Positions 7,945 to 15,930 of a stretch of 64,000 nt of DNA are shown piece by piece. The position numbers and the translations under genes were made by a program. This stretch comes from Streptomyces griseoviridis (lineage in GTDB: Bacteria > Actinomycetota > Actinomycetes > Streptomycetales > Streptomycetaceae): the NCBI GenBank assembly GCA_014649155.1, contig BMSM01000027.1, forward strand, positions 29,386 through 93,385. Reading direction: 5' to 3'. The stretch's first letter is position 1, and each line of letters opens with the position of its first letter. The notes beneath the pieces were generated by a model that had not been told where the DNA came from, made no database searches, and saw only the letters and a list, made by a program, of their open reading frames with translations.

Positions 7945-8986
7945 GGTCGGCGGCGAGCGGCAGTTCCCCGCCGAGCGCGGCACGGACCCGGTCGCCGTGG
8001 CTCTCCAGCCCGGTGACCTCGCAGCGCCAGAGGTTGCGGGCGCTGGCACCGGCGGGACGGTCCCGGTACAGGGTGACGGCGCCCGGCGGGAACGCCACGA
8101 AGACCGGCCCGGTCAGCTCCTCGGTGGTGGTGACCGTCTGCCCCGAGCCGAGCCGGACGGTGTGCCCGTCGGCCTCGCCCCGGTAGAGGTTGAGGCCGAC
8201 GAGCTGGGCGATGTAGTCGGTACGGGGGCGGCGCGCGATGTCGGCCGGGCCGCCCTCCTGCACGATCCGCCCGTTCTCCACGACCACCAGCCGGTCCGCG
8301 AGGACCATCGCGTCCAGCGGGTCATGGGTGACGATCACCGCGACCGCCTCGAACTCCGCGAGATGCCGCCGCAACTGGGCCCGGACCTCCAGCCGGGTCC
8401 GGGCGTCCAGCGCCGCGAGGGGCTCGTCGAGCAGCAGCAGCCGGGGCCGGGTGGCCAGCGCGCGGGCCACGGCGACCCGCTGGGCCTGCCCGCCGGAGAG
8501 CCGGCGCGGCTTGGCACCGGCGTGCCCGGCGAGCCCCAGCCGGTCCAGCCACTCGGCGGCCTGCGCGCGGGCCCGCGCCTTGGACGCGCCGTGGCAGCGC
8601 GGCCCGAAGGCCACGTTGTCCAGCGCGGTCAGGTGCGGGAAGAGCAGGTAGTCCTGGAAGACGACGCCGACCGGGCGCAGTTCGGGCGGGGTGCGCTCCA
8701 GCGCCGCGCCGTCCAGCCGCAGCCGCCCGCCGGTCAGCGGGGTCAGTCCGGCCAGGGCCCGCAGGGCGGTGGTCTTCCCGGCGCCGTTCGGCCCGAGCAG
8801 GGCGACCACCTCGCCGGGCGCGACGGCCAGCTCCACGTCCAGCCGGAACGCGCCCCGCTCCACCACGAGGTGGGCGTCGAGACCACTGCCCGTCCCGGTA
8901 CCCCCCGTCCCGGCAGTCCCCGTCCCGGTACCCCCCGCCCCGGCAGTCCCCGCCCCGGTCATCTCGTCCCCGTCTTCCGCGGTCAT
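7850..8986 (-). CDS. modC: Molybdate ABC transporter ATPase ModC
   Basis: 378 residues. ATG 8986 overlaps the modB stop (ATGA); a second in-frame ATG at 8962 is possible. Walker A GPNGAGKTT, signature LSGGQAQRVAVARAL, Walker B LLLLDEP and a C-terminal TOBE region (SARNLWRCEVTGLESHGDRV) fit a ModC/CysA-type importer ATPase. The N-terminus carries about 25 Gly/Thr/Ala residues encoded by a 15-bp tandem repeat, an unusual extension ahead of the nucleotide-binding domain. Third gene of modABC; its 3' end overlaps the opposing NIS gene. Confidence 0.9.
   Translation of the reverse strand: MTAEDGDEMTGAGTAGAGGTGTGTAGTGGTGTGSGLDAHLVVERGAFRLDVELAVAPGEVVALLGPNGAGKTTALRALAGLTPLTGGRLRLDGAALERTPPELRPVGVVFQDYLLFPHLTALDNVAFGPRCHGASKARARAQAAEWLDRLGLAGHAGAKPRRLSGGQAQRVAVARALATRPRLLLLDEPLAALDARTRLEVRAQLRRHLAEFEAVAVIVTHDPLDAMVLADRLVVVENGRIVQEGGPADIARRPRTDYIAQLVGLNLYRGEADGHTVRLGSGQTVTTTEELTGPVFVAFPPGAVTLYRDRPAGASARNLWRCEVTGLESHGDRVRAALGGELPLAADLSAVAAAELDLRPGAEVWATVKAAQTHAYPD
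8892..8958. repeat. 15-bp tandem repeat inside modC start region
   Basis: About four and a half units alternate between GTCCCGGTACCCCCC and GTCCCGGCAGTCCCC types, a 30-bp higher-order period. They lie in frame in modC and encode the Gly/Thr/Ala-rich N-terminal extension. Because the unit is a multiple of three, copy-number change would alter linker length without breaking the gene. Confidence 0.85.
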
Positions 8987-9822
8987 CCGGCGGTCATCCA
9001 GCGGTCGCGCAGCCCGGCGAGGACGGCGACGGACACGGCGAGCAGGACCAGGCTGAGCGCGGTGGCCGCCTCGGGGTCGCTCTGCAGGGCCAGGTAGACG
9101 GCGAGCGGCATCGTCTGGGTACGGCCGGGGAAGTTGCCCGCGAAGGTGATCGTCGCCCCGAACTCGCCGAGCGCCCGCGCCCAGGCCAGCACCGCGCCCG
9201 CCGCGATGCCCGGCGCGATGAGCGGCAGCGTGACCCGGCGGAAGGCGGTGAACCGGGAGGCGCCCAGCGTGGCCGCCGCCTCCTCGTAGCGGGGGTCGGC
9301 GGCGCGCAGGGTGCCCTCGACGCTGATGACGAGGAACGGCAGCGCGACGAACGCCTCCGCGATCACCACGCCCGCGGTGGTGAACGGCAGGGTGAGGCCG
9401 AACCAGTCGTCCAGCCACTTCCCGACGATGCCGTTGCGGCCGAGCGCCATCAGCAGGGCGACGCCGCCGACGACCGGCGGCAGCACCAGCGGCAGCGTCA
9501 CCAGGGCCCGTACGAGACCCCGCCCGGGGAACTCCACCCGGGCCAGCAGCCAGGCCAGCGGCACGCCGATCACCAGGCTCACCGCGGTCGCCGCCGTCGC
9601 GCACAGCAGCGACAGCCGCAGCGCCTGCCACACCTCGGCGCCGGTCAGCAGCTCCGGCAGGCTCGACCAGGGCGTCCGCACCAGCAGGGCGAGCAGCGGC
9701 ACGATCAGGAAGGCGAGCCCGATCAGCGCGGGCACCAGCAGCGGCAGCGGCACCCCGCGCACCTGCGCCCCCGCGCGCCGGCGTCGGCGCCGGGGGAGTA
9801 CGGCCTTGTCGCCCGCCGTCAC
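8983..9822 (-). CDS. modB: Molybdate ABC transporter permease ModB
   Basis: 279 residues, GTG 9822 overlapping the modA stop (GTGA). Multiple membrane segments and the binding-protein-dependent permease loop (EAAATLGASRFTAFRRVTLPLIAPGIAAG) are evident. It forms the membrane channel with ModC and receives molybdate from ModA. The gene order modA-modB-modC with start-stop overlaps shows one operon. Confidence 0.92.
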   Translation of the reverse strand: MTAGDKAVLPRRRRRRAGAQVRGVPLPLLVPALIGLAFLIVPLLALLVRTPWSSLPELLTGAEVWQALRLSLLCATAATAVSLVIGVPLAWLLARVEFPGRGLVRALVTLPLVLPPVVGGVALLMALGRNGIVGKWLDDWFGLTLPFTTAGVVIAEAFVALPFLVISVEGTLRAADPRYEEAAATLGASRFTAFRRVTLPLIAPGIAAGAVLAWARALGEFGATITFAGNFPGRTQTMPLAVYLALQSDPEAATALSLVLLAVSVAVLAGLRDRWMTAG

Positions 9823-10634
9823 GACGTCAGGAACCCGGCGTCCGTGAGCACCTTCCGCCCCTCGGCCGAGCGCACGAGGTCGATGAACGCGTCGGCGCCC
9901 GCGGCGTTGCCCGCGTCCTCGAGCCGGGCGATCGGGTAGGCGTTGACGGCGCCGGCGGATTCGGGGAAGTCCACGCCCTCCACTTTGTCACCCGCCGCGC
10001 GCACGTCGGTCCGGTAGACGACGGCGGCGTCGGCCTCCTTCAGCTCGACCTTGGTCAGGGCGGCCTTGACGTCCTGCTCGTAGGAGACGGGCGTGAGCTT
10101 CAGGCCGCTCGCGTCCAGCGCCTTCCGCGCGGCGGCGCCGCAGGGCACCTCCTCGGCGCAGAGCACGACCTTCAGCGCGGTGTCCGTGAGGTCCTTCAGC
10201 GACGCGATCCGGTCCGGGTTGCCGGGGAGGGTGGCGATCTCCAGCTGGTTGCGGACGAAGGTGACAGGGGTCCCGGACGTGTCCCCGGCGTCCGTGACGA
10301 TCTTCATCGTCTTGGGGCTGGCCGAGGCGAAGACATCGGCGGGGGCGCCGCCGGTGATGCTCGCCGCGAGCGAGTCGCTGCCGCCGAAGCTGAAGGTGAC
10401 CTTCGTGCCGGGGTGGGCCTTCTCGAAGGTCTCGCCCAGCGTCGTGAAGCTCTCCTTCAGCGAGGCGGCGGCGAACACGGTGACCGTGCCGGACACCCGC
10501 CCCGAGCCGGAGGAACCCGGAGCGCCGGACGACGCGGAGGAGGAGGAGGCGGATTCGTCGGACGACGAGCAGGCGCTCAGGGCGAGCAGCGCGGCGACGC
10601 CCGCGCCGGCCGCCCGCAGGGTACGGGTCATCAC
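9819..10634 (-). CDS. modA: Molybdate-binding lipoprotein ModA
   Basis: 271 residues. GTG 10634 is followed by an ATG; GAGGAG seven bases upstream favours the GTG. A lipoprotein signal (LLALSAC) precedes a Ser-rich linker, then the ModA fold: VTVFAAASLKESFTTLGETFEKAHPGTKV and the FSFGGSDSLAASITGGAPADVFASAS segment that contacts the oxyanion. First gene of the modABC operon; a TOBE-domain regulator lies just upstream on the same strand. Confidence 0.92.
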   Translation of the reverse strand: MMTRTLRAAGAGVAALLALSACSSSDESASSSSASSGAPGSSGSGRVSGTVTVFAAASLKESFTTLGETFEKAHPGTKVTFSFGGSDSLAASITGGAPADVFASASPKTMKIVTDAGDTSGTPVTFVRNQLEIATLPGNPDRIASLKDLTDTALKVVLCAEEVPCGAAARKALDASGLKLTPVSYEQDVKAALTKVELKEADAAVVYRTDVRAAGDKVEGVDFPESAGAVNAYPIARLEDAGNAAGADAFIDLVRSAEGRKVLTDAGFLTS

Positions 10635-10650
10635 AGGTCCACTCCTCGAA

Positions 10651-10685
10651 GGTCCTGGCAGGTCCCGGCACGGTCCTGGCAGGTC
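10651..10685. repeat. Direct repeat upstream of modA
   Basis: GGTCCTGGCAGGTC occurs at 10651-10664 and again at 10672-10685, 21 bp apart (two helical turns). The position just ahead of modA makes it a candidate binding site for the adjacent TOBE-domain regulator, but this is inference from position and spacing only. Confidence 0.4.
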
Positions 10686-10816
10686 TGACCGGTCCCGACG
10701 GACAGGATGTCCCGATGATAGTCCCGCAGATGCCAGGAGGAAGTCACCTGTGGGTTCGCATCAGCGGGACCGGCGGACCGTGAAGGTGGCATGTGCGTTG
10801 CTACGGACGCGGCGGC

Positions 10817-11215
10817 TCAGGCGCGGTCGATGTGCACGTTGGTCGACTTCACGCGGGCGGTGGCCTCCATGCCGACCTCCAGACCGAGTTCCTCCACGGC
10901 CTCGCGGGTCAGCAGCGACACCAGCCGGTGCGGACCCGCCTGGATCTCGACCTGCGCCGCGACGTCGCCGAGCTTCACGGCGGTGACGATGCCGGGGAAG
11001 GCGTTGCGCGCGGAGGTGTACGAGGCGGCCTCCCCGGTGTCGTCACCGGACCGGGCGAGTTCGACGGAGAAGGCGGCCAGGTCCCGGCCGTCGACGAGAC
11101 GCCGTCCGCTCTCGTCCCGGTGCGTGGCCACCCGCCCCGCGTCCGCCCACCGGCGGGCGGTGTCGGGGCTGACGCCGAGCAGCCGTGCCGCCTGGCCGAT
11201 CGTGTAGGACTGCAT
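10817..11215 (-). CDS. HTH-TOBE molybdate-responsive regulator (ModE-like)
   Basis: 132 residues from ATG 11215. Residues 1-55 form a MerR/excisionase-type helix-turn-helix (YTIGQAARLLGVSPDTARRWADAGRV); residues 65-132 form one TOBE/Mop domain (ARNAFPGIVTAVKLGDVAAQVEIQAG) that binds molybdate-type oxyanions. The combination next to modABC indicates a molybdate-sensing regulator of the transporter. A -10-like TATGTT lies exactly 7 bases before the ATG and no ribosome site is seen, suggesting a leaderless transcript. Confidence 0.85.
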   Translation of the reverse strand: MQSYTIGQAARLLGVSPDTARRWADAGRVATHRDESGRRLVDGRDLAAFSVELARSGDDTGEAASYTSARNAFPGIVTAVKLGDVAAQVEIQAGPHRLVSLLTREAVEELGLEVGMEATARVKSTNVHIDRA

Positions 11216-11297
11216 GGGCGTCAACATACGTGACCGCGCGTCCCGCGACGCCCGGAGGCCGTACGGTCGGAACCCTGCGACCGAGAGGGGACGTGCG

Positions 11298-11864
11298 ATG
11301 CGCGGCGTGACCTGTTCGATGGGTGTCTCGCTCGACGGGTACATCGTCGGGCCGGACGGCGGTCTCGACTGGTCGGTGCCCGACGCGGAGGTGTTCCGCC
11401 TCGCCACCGACGAGGTGCGCGGGCTCGGCGCCCACCTGCTGGGACGGCGCCTCTACGAGACGATGCTGTACTGGGAGAACGCCGACCGGGATCCCTCCCT
11501 CGACGCCGCGGAGCGCGAGTTCGCCGCGCTCTGGAAGAGCCTCCCCAAGGTGGTGTTCTCCCGCACGCTGACGTCGGTGCGGGGCACCGGCACCCGCCTG
11601 GCCGGCGGCGGTCTCGCCGAGGAGGTCGAGCGGCTGCGGGCCGAACCGGGGGAGGGCGCCATCGCGATCGGCGGCGCGACCCTCGCCGCCGAGGCGGCCG
11701 CGCTCGACCTGATCGACGAGTACCTGATCAGGGTCCACCCCGTACTGGTCGGCGGCGGCATCCCCTTCTTCCCTCACGACGAGCGCCGGGTGGCCCTGGA
11801 ACTGGTCGAGAGCCGCACCTTCGCCTCGCAGATCGCCCACGTCCGCTACCGCCTAAGGCGCTGA
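11298..11864 (+). CDS. Dihydrofolate reductase family protein (RibD C-terminal-like)
   Basis: 188 residues starting at ATG 11298 behind GAGAGGGG. Sequence features are MGVSLDGYIVGPDGGLDWS, LLGRRLYETMLYW and the C-terminal VLVGGGIPFF, typical of the RibD C-terminal/DHFR superfamily of NADPH-dependent reductases. Many such stand-alone proteins have unknown substrates. Divergent from the TOBE regulator with an 82-bp gap; no operon partner. Confidence 0.85.
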   Translation: MRGVTCSMGVSLDGYIVGPDGGLDWSVPDAEVFRLATDEVRGLGAHLLGRRLYETMLYWENADRDPSLDAAEREFAALWKSLPKVVFSRTLTSVRGTGTRLAGGGLAEEVERLRAEPGEGAIAIGGATLAAEAAALDLIDEYLIRVHPVLVGGGIPFFPHDERRVALELVESRTFASQIAHVRYRLRR

Positions 11865-11960
11865 CCGGCGCTGACCGCGGGGCGCCGCCGCGCCGCGCGG
11901 CCGCACGCGTCCGGGACCGGCAGGAGAGGCGAGTCGGGCGATCGTCGGGTGAGCCGCGCG

Positions 11961-12398
11961 TCAGTCGGCGCGGCCGGCGGCGGTCACCGGGTGGAAGCAG
12001 GCGGTGACCGACTTGCCGTAGGGGCAGGGGCGGGCCTCCCAGCTGTCCGCCAGGGCCTCCACGAGCAGCAGGCCCCGTCCGCCGGGGCGGTCACCGCTGG
12101 GCTCCTGGGGCTCGGGCAGGTTCCGGTTGTCGTCGTGCACCGTGATGTGCAGGCACTGGCTGTCCCAGGTCATCACGAGCCGGGCGGTGGAACGGGCGTG
12201 CACATGGGCGTTGGTGACCAGTTCCGAGACGGTCAGCAGCACGTCGTCCACCGGCTGCGGGCTGTCACAGGTCCAGCCGATCGTCTCCAGATGGCCGAGT
12301 GCCCAGTCGCGCGCGGCCTTCGGACCGGTGTCCATCGGCAGCGAACGCGCCCAGCCCACCGCCCGCACCGCTGACTCCTCAACCGACGGATCGTCCAC
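11961..12398 (-). CDS. RsbW-like ATP-binding regulatory protein
   Basis: 145 residues from GTG 12398 (AAGAGGACG upstream). A single HATPase_c_2 domain: N-box LLTVSELVTNAHVHA, then HITVHDDN and GGRGLLLVEALADSW. Streptomyces encodes many such small ATPases, related to anti-sigma kinases, that phosphorylate STAS antagonists or sequester sigma factors. No sigma or STAS gene adjoins this one, so its partner is unknown. Confidence 0.85.
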   Translation of the reverse strand: MDDPSVEESAVRAVGWARSLPMDTGPKAARDWALGHLETIGWTCDSPQPVDDVLLTVSELVTNAHVHARSTARLVMTWDSQCLHITVHDDNRNLPEPQEPSGDRPGGRGLLLVEALADSWEARPCPYGKSVTACFHPVTAAGRAD

Positions 12399-12567
12399 TG
12401 CGTCCTCTTCCTGATGGCCTCTGCGACTTGTGTCCCCGCCGGGTGCACGGCCCCGGTCGCCGGCAGCCGCATCCCCGCACGCGGGCGGGTGAGCTGCCGT
12501 AACAGCGCGTACCCGGTCCGGTCGTTCACATGCCAGGCCCTGAGACCGTCACGGACGCGGTCCCGCT

Positions 12568-12607
12568 TCGAAATTTCGACCGGCATTCGGAAACTTCATC
12601 ATCCGAA
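12568..12607. promoter_or_regulatory. Palindrome cluster far upstream of the GH6 gene
   Basis: TCGAAATTTCGA at 12568-12579 is a perfect 12-bp palindrome. It is followed by TTCGGA-N10-TCCGAA (12586-12607), which contains the CGGAAACTTC string. CGAAA-type boxes have been described upstream of Streptomyces xylanase genes, so these may be operator sites for hemicellulose or cellulose control. They lie in the 527-bp gap between the divergent ATPase gene and the cellulase; the rest of this gap outside the marked modules shows no gene. Confidence 0.45.
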
Positions 12608-12700
12608 GGATGTCGACGGACCCTAGGGATGTCGCTGGCGCTGTCAACACTTCCGCCAGGATTGCTCGGTCACCGGCCTCTCGATGGCGCGATCGGCCCC

Positions 12701-12813
12701 GAATGTTTCGGGATGCGGGGCGAATTCTGCGAGAAGGATTGACGGCGCGTGCTGGGCTCATATCATCCAGAAAGCTCGACAGACCGTCCCGCATTCGGCA
12801 TTCCGAACGTGCG
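12701..12813 (+). promoter_or_regulatory. Conserved promoter module of the GH6 cellulase
   Basis: This segment aligns without gaps to 57090-57202, in front of the GH62 gene (75 of 113 positions identical by hand count). Invariant blocks are GAATGTTTCGG (12701), TTGACG (12739, a -35), GCTCGACA (12774) and CGAACGTGCG (12804). TATCAT at 12761 would be the -10. The TTCG-N6-CGAA inverted repeat at 12794-12807 would lie just downstream of the transcription start. The identical spacing indicates a functional regulatory unit. Confidence 0.7.
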
Positions 12814-12925
12814 GCAGCTTGCTCATTCCGCGCGAGACCGGGATGCCGCCAGCTCCGCTTGTCATGCCCGCATCAATCAGGCACCGCGCTTCCCGCTCCC
12901 CGACCCAGGAGAACGAGGTTCCGTC

Positions 12926-13891
12926 ATGCGCCGCAGACTCCGCGCCTCGGCCGCAGCGCTCATCGCCCTGCCGCTGGCGTTCGCCGCCGCACCGTCCGCC
13001 CACGCGGCCGACCCGACCACCATGACCAGCGGGTTCTATGTGGACCCCGACTCCAGCGCGAAAAGGTGGGTGGCCGCCAACCCCGGCGACGGCCGGGCCG
13101 CCGCGATCAACGCCTCGATCGCCAACACCCCGATGGCCCGCTGGTTCGGTTCCTGGAGCGGCACCATCGGCACCGCCACGGGCGCCTACGCCGGAGCGGC
13201 CGACCGCCAGGACAAGCTGCCGCTCCTCGTCGCCTACAACATCTACAACCGCGACTACTGCGGCGGCCACTCCGCCGGCGGAGCCGCGTCGCCGTCCGCC
13301 TACGCCGACTGGATCGCCCAGTTCGCCGGCGGGATAGCGGCCCGCCCGGCCGTCGTCATCCTCGAACCGGACTCCCTGGGGGACTACGGCTGCATGTCCC
13401 AGGCACAGATCGACGAACGCGAAGCCATGCTCTCCGGCGCCCTCGCCCAGTTCGCCCGCCAGGCCCCCAACACCTGGGTCTACATGGACGCCGGCAACCC
13501 GCGCTGGGCCGACGCGGCGACCATGGCCCGGCGCCTCCACGAGGCCGGCCTCCGCCAGGCCCACGGCTTCTCGCTCAACGTCTCGAACTACTTCACCACC
13601 GCCGAGAACACCGCCTACGGCAACGCCGTCAACAGCGAACTCAGCGCCCGCTACGGCTACACCAAGCCGTTCGTCGTGGACACCAGCCGCAACGGCAACG
13701 GCTCCGACGGGCAATGGTGCAACCCCGCGGGCCGCCGCATCGGCACGCCCACCCGGACGGGCGGCGGCGCCGAGATGCTCCTGTGGATCAAGACCCCGGG
13801 CGAGTCGGACGGCAACTGCGGCGTCGGAACCGGCTCCACCGCCGGACAGTTCCTCCCCGAGGTCGCCTACAAGATGGTCTACGGCTACTGA
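12926..13891 (+). CDS. Secreted GH6 endoglucanase (cellulase)
   Basis: 321 residues from ATG 12926 with a Sec signal peptide (cleavage near SAHAAD, residue 31). The rest is a glycoside hydrolase family 6 catalytic domain: LVAYNIYNRDYCGG with a conserved Asp near residue 110, VVILEPDSLG with the likely acid Asp near 149, and WIKTPGESDGNCG near the end. It hydrolyses beta-1,4-glucan outside the cell with inversion. There is no carbohydrate-binding module. The GH10 xylanase follows 135 bp downstream and may be co-transcribed. Upstream lies the promoter module shared with the GH62 gene. Confidence 0.93.
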   Translation: MRRRLRASAAALIALPLAFAAAPSAHAADPTTMTSGFYVDPDSSAKRWVAANPGDGRAAAINASIANTPMARWFGSWSGTIGTATGAYAGAADRQDKLPLLVAYNIYNRDYCGGHSAGGAASPSAYADWIAQFAGGIAARPAVVILEPDSLGDYGCMSQAQIDEREAMLSGALAQFARQAPNTWVYMDAGNPRWADAATMARRLHEAGLRQAHGFSLNVSNYFTTAENTAYGNAVNSELSARYGYTKPFVVDTSRNGNGSDGQWCNPAGRRIGTPTRTGGGAEMLLWIKTPGESDGNCGVGTGSTAGQFLPEVAYKMVYGY

Positions 13892-13934
13892 CAGGGGTCC
13901 CCGGCGCCCACCGGACGTCCCACGCCCTCCCCCT

Positions 13935-14003
13935 CACTCCGCACTCCGCACTCCGCACTCCAGACACTCCAGACACTCCAGTCCCTCCCTCCCTCCCTCC
14001 CTC
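13935..14003. repeat. Pyrimidine-rich microrepeat between GH6 and GH10 genes
   Basis: Four tandem CACTCCG/A units, then two GACACTCCA units, then (TCCC)n. The tract is almost purely pyrimidine on the + strand and ends about 25 bases before the GH10 start; such mirror-like tracts are slippage-prone. Confidence 0.75.
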
Positions 14004-14026
14004 ACGTCGACCTTGGAGGCACAGTC

Positions 14027-15451
14027 ATGGGCTCATACGCCCTTGCCGGACCGGCCGTCCGCCGGAAGACCCGCGGCCTGCTGCTGGCGCTGCTCGTCGG
14101 CGTCCTCGCGGTGGTCGCCGCACTGGTCGCGCCGCCGACCGCCCAGGCGGCGGAGAGCACACTAGGCGCCGCGGCGGCGCAGAGCGGCCGCTACTTCGGT
14201 ACCGCCATCGCCTCGGGCAAGCTGGGTGACTCGGCGTACACGACGATCGCCAACCGCGAGTTCAACTCGGTCACGGCCGAGAACGAGATGAAGATCGACG
14301 CCACCGAACCGCAGCGGGGCCAGTTCAACTTCACCGCCGCCGACCGGGTCTACAACTGGGCGGTGCAGAACGGCAAGCAGGTACGCGGCCACACCCTGGC
14401 CTGGCACTCCCAGCAGCCCGGCTGGATGCAGAGCCTCAGCGGCAGCGCGCTGCGCCAGGCGATGATCGACCACATCAACGGCGTGATGGCCCACTACAAG
14501 GGCAAGATCGCCCAGTGGGACGTCGTGAACGAGGCCTTCGCCGACGGCAGTTCGGGCGCCCGGCGCGACTCCAACCTGCAGCGCACCGGCAACGACTGGA
14601 TCGAGGTCGCCTTCCGCACCGCGCGCGCCGCGGACCCGTCCGCCAAGCTCTGCTACAACGACTACAACGTCGAGAACTGGACCTGGGCCAAGACCCAGGC
14701 CATGTACAACATGGTCCGGGACTTCAAGCAGCGCGGCGTCCCGATCGACTGCGTCGGCTTCCAGTCCCACTTCAACAGCGGCAGCCCCTACAACAGCAAC
14801 TTCCGCACCACCCTGCAGAACTTCGCCGCCCTCGGCGTCGACGTGGCCATCACCGAGCTCGACATCCAGGGGGCCTCGGCCACGACCTACGCCAACGTGA
14901 CCAACGACTGCCTGGCCGTCCCGCGCTGCCTCGGCATCACCGTCTGGGGCGTGCGCGACACCGACTCCTGGCGATCGGGCGACACACCGCTGCTGTTCAA
15001 CGGCGACGGCAGCAAGAAGCCCGCCTACACCGCCGTCCTCAACGCACTGAACGGCGGTACCTCCACGCCCCCCACGGACGGCGGACCGGTCAAGGGCGTC
15101 GGCTCGGGCCGCTGCCTGGACGTGCCCGGCACCAGCACCACCGACGGCACCCAGCTCCAGTTGTGGGACTGCCACAGCGGCACCAACCAGCAGTGGACGT
15201 ACACCACCGCGGGTGAACTCAGGGTGTACGGCGACAAGTGCCTGGACGCCGCCGGCACCGCCAGCGGCACCAAGGTCCAGATCTACGGCTGCTGGGGCGG
15301 CGACAACCAGAAGTGGCGCCTCAACTCCGACGGAACCATCGTCGGCGTCCAGTCCGGCCTCTGCCTCGACGCCGCCGGCACCGCCAACGGCAGCCCGATC
15401 CAGCTCTACACCTGCGCGAACGGGAGCAACCAGCGCTGGACCCGCGCCTGA
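14027..15451 (+). CDS. xlnA: Secreted GH10 endo-1,4-beta-xylanase with C-terminal ricin-type (CBM13) domain
   Basis: 474 residues, ATG 14027 behind TTGGAGG. A long twin-Arg/Sec-like signal ends near AQAAES (residue 44). The GH10 domain spans about 45-345, with the acid/base Glu near 169 (WDVVNEAF) and nucleophile Glu near 277 (ITELDIQG). A Thr/Pro linker leads to a CBM13 trefoil (about 350-474) with QQW, QKW and QRW repeats that binds xylan. The architecture equals Streptomyces XlnA-type xylanases. A perfect hairpin follows the stop. Confidence 0.94.
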   Translation: MGSYALAGPAVRRKTRGLLLALLVGVLAVVAALVAPPTAQAAESTLGAAAAQSGRYFGTAIASGKLGDSAYTTIANREFNSVTAENEMKIDATEPQRGQFNFTAADRVYNWAVQNGKQVRGHTLAWHSQQPGWMQSLSGSALRQAMIDHINGVMAHYKGKIAQWDVVNEAFADGSSGARRDSNLQRTGNDWIEVAFRTARAADPSAKLCYNDYNVENWTWAKTQAMYNMVRDFKQRGVPIDCVGFQSHFNSGSPYNSNFRTTLQNFAALGVDVAITELDIQGASATTYANVTNDCLAVPRCLGITVWGVRDTDSWRSGDTPLLFNGDGSKKPAYTAVLNALNGGTSTPPTDGGPVKGVGSGRCLDVPGTSTTDGTQLQLWDCHSGTNQQWTYTTAGELRVYGDKCLDAAGTASGTKVQIYGCWGGDNQKWRLNSDGTIVGVQSGLCLDAAGTANGSPIQLYTCANGSNQRWTRA

Positions 15452-15479
15452 GCGGACCCGCCCCCGACGACAGCGCACC

Positions 15480-15506
15480 GGGTCGCCGCCACCACGGCGG
15501 CGACCC
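15480..15506 (+). terminator. Hairpin terminator after the xylanase gene
   Basis: GGGTCGCCGCC (15480-15490) pairs perfectly with GGCGGCGACCC (15496-15506) across a five-base loop, 28 bases after the xylanase stop. It marks the end of the GH6-GH10 unit. Confidence 0.75.
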
Positions 15507-15536
15507 TCGCGGTGTTTCCCTGCCGGCGGATTCGTG

Positions 15537-15714
15537 ATGCGGCGGTTCCCCATGGGAACGGTCTTCCTGGTCGGCAACGGGATCGATCTGCTGGTCATGG
15601 TCCCGCTGGTGCTGACCAGCGTCACCGGCCTGAGCACCCTCCAGCTCGGCCCCTTCCTGATCCCTGGCGGGGCGGCGATCTCGATCGTGGCGGCCCTGAG
15701 CGGCCGGGTCACGA
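15537..15714 (+). pseudogene. MFS transporter fragment (DHA2-like)
   Basis: About 60 residues of membrane-protein sequence (GNGIDLLVMVPLVLTSVTG and LQLGPFLIPGGAAISIVAAL followed by SGRVT) resemble a transmembrane pair of 14-TM drug/proton antiporters, where SGRxxDRFG normally follows. The similarity stops abruptly at about 15714 and the frame then runs into an oppositely oriented regulator fragment. Both ends of the parent gene are missing. Confidence 0.55.
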
Positions 15715-15813
15715 CCGTCGGCGGCGGCTGTCGGTGGGGATGCCGGCGGCCACCGGGTCGCCCCGGGACCGCCGGGTCCGCAGGAAGCCCGCGAGATCGT
15801 CCATGTGCCTCAT
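15715..15813 (-). pseudogene. MmyB-type HTH regulator, N-terminal fragment
   Basis: On the minus strand, ATG 15813 or 15804 begins MDDLAGFLRTRRSR followed by GIPTDSRRR, the characteristic first ~30 residues of actinobacterial XRE/MmyB regulators. The expected continuation (PGLRREEVAQLAG) is absent; the sequence breaks at about 15715, exactly where the MFS fragment begins. A deletion or rearrangement joined the two. The quinone reductase remnant is divergent from it, as is common for MmyB regulators and oxidoreductases. Confidence 0.65.
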
Positions 15814-15930
15814 GGCTTGGGCAGGGCCCGTGAGGATGGTCCCGCCGTTACCAGGAGGTCCCGGCCGATGGATGAGGAGCCCCTGAACGCCGGACGGCGG
15901 GACGCCCAGGATCGGAGGCATCCGATCCGA

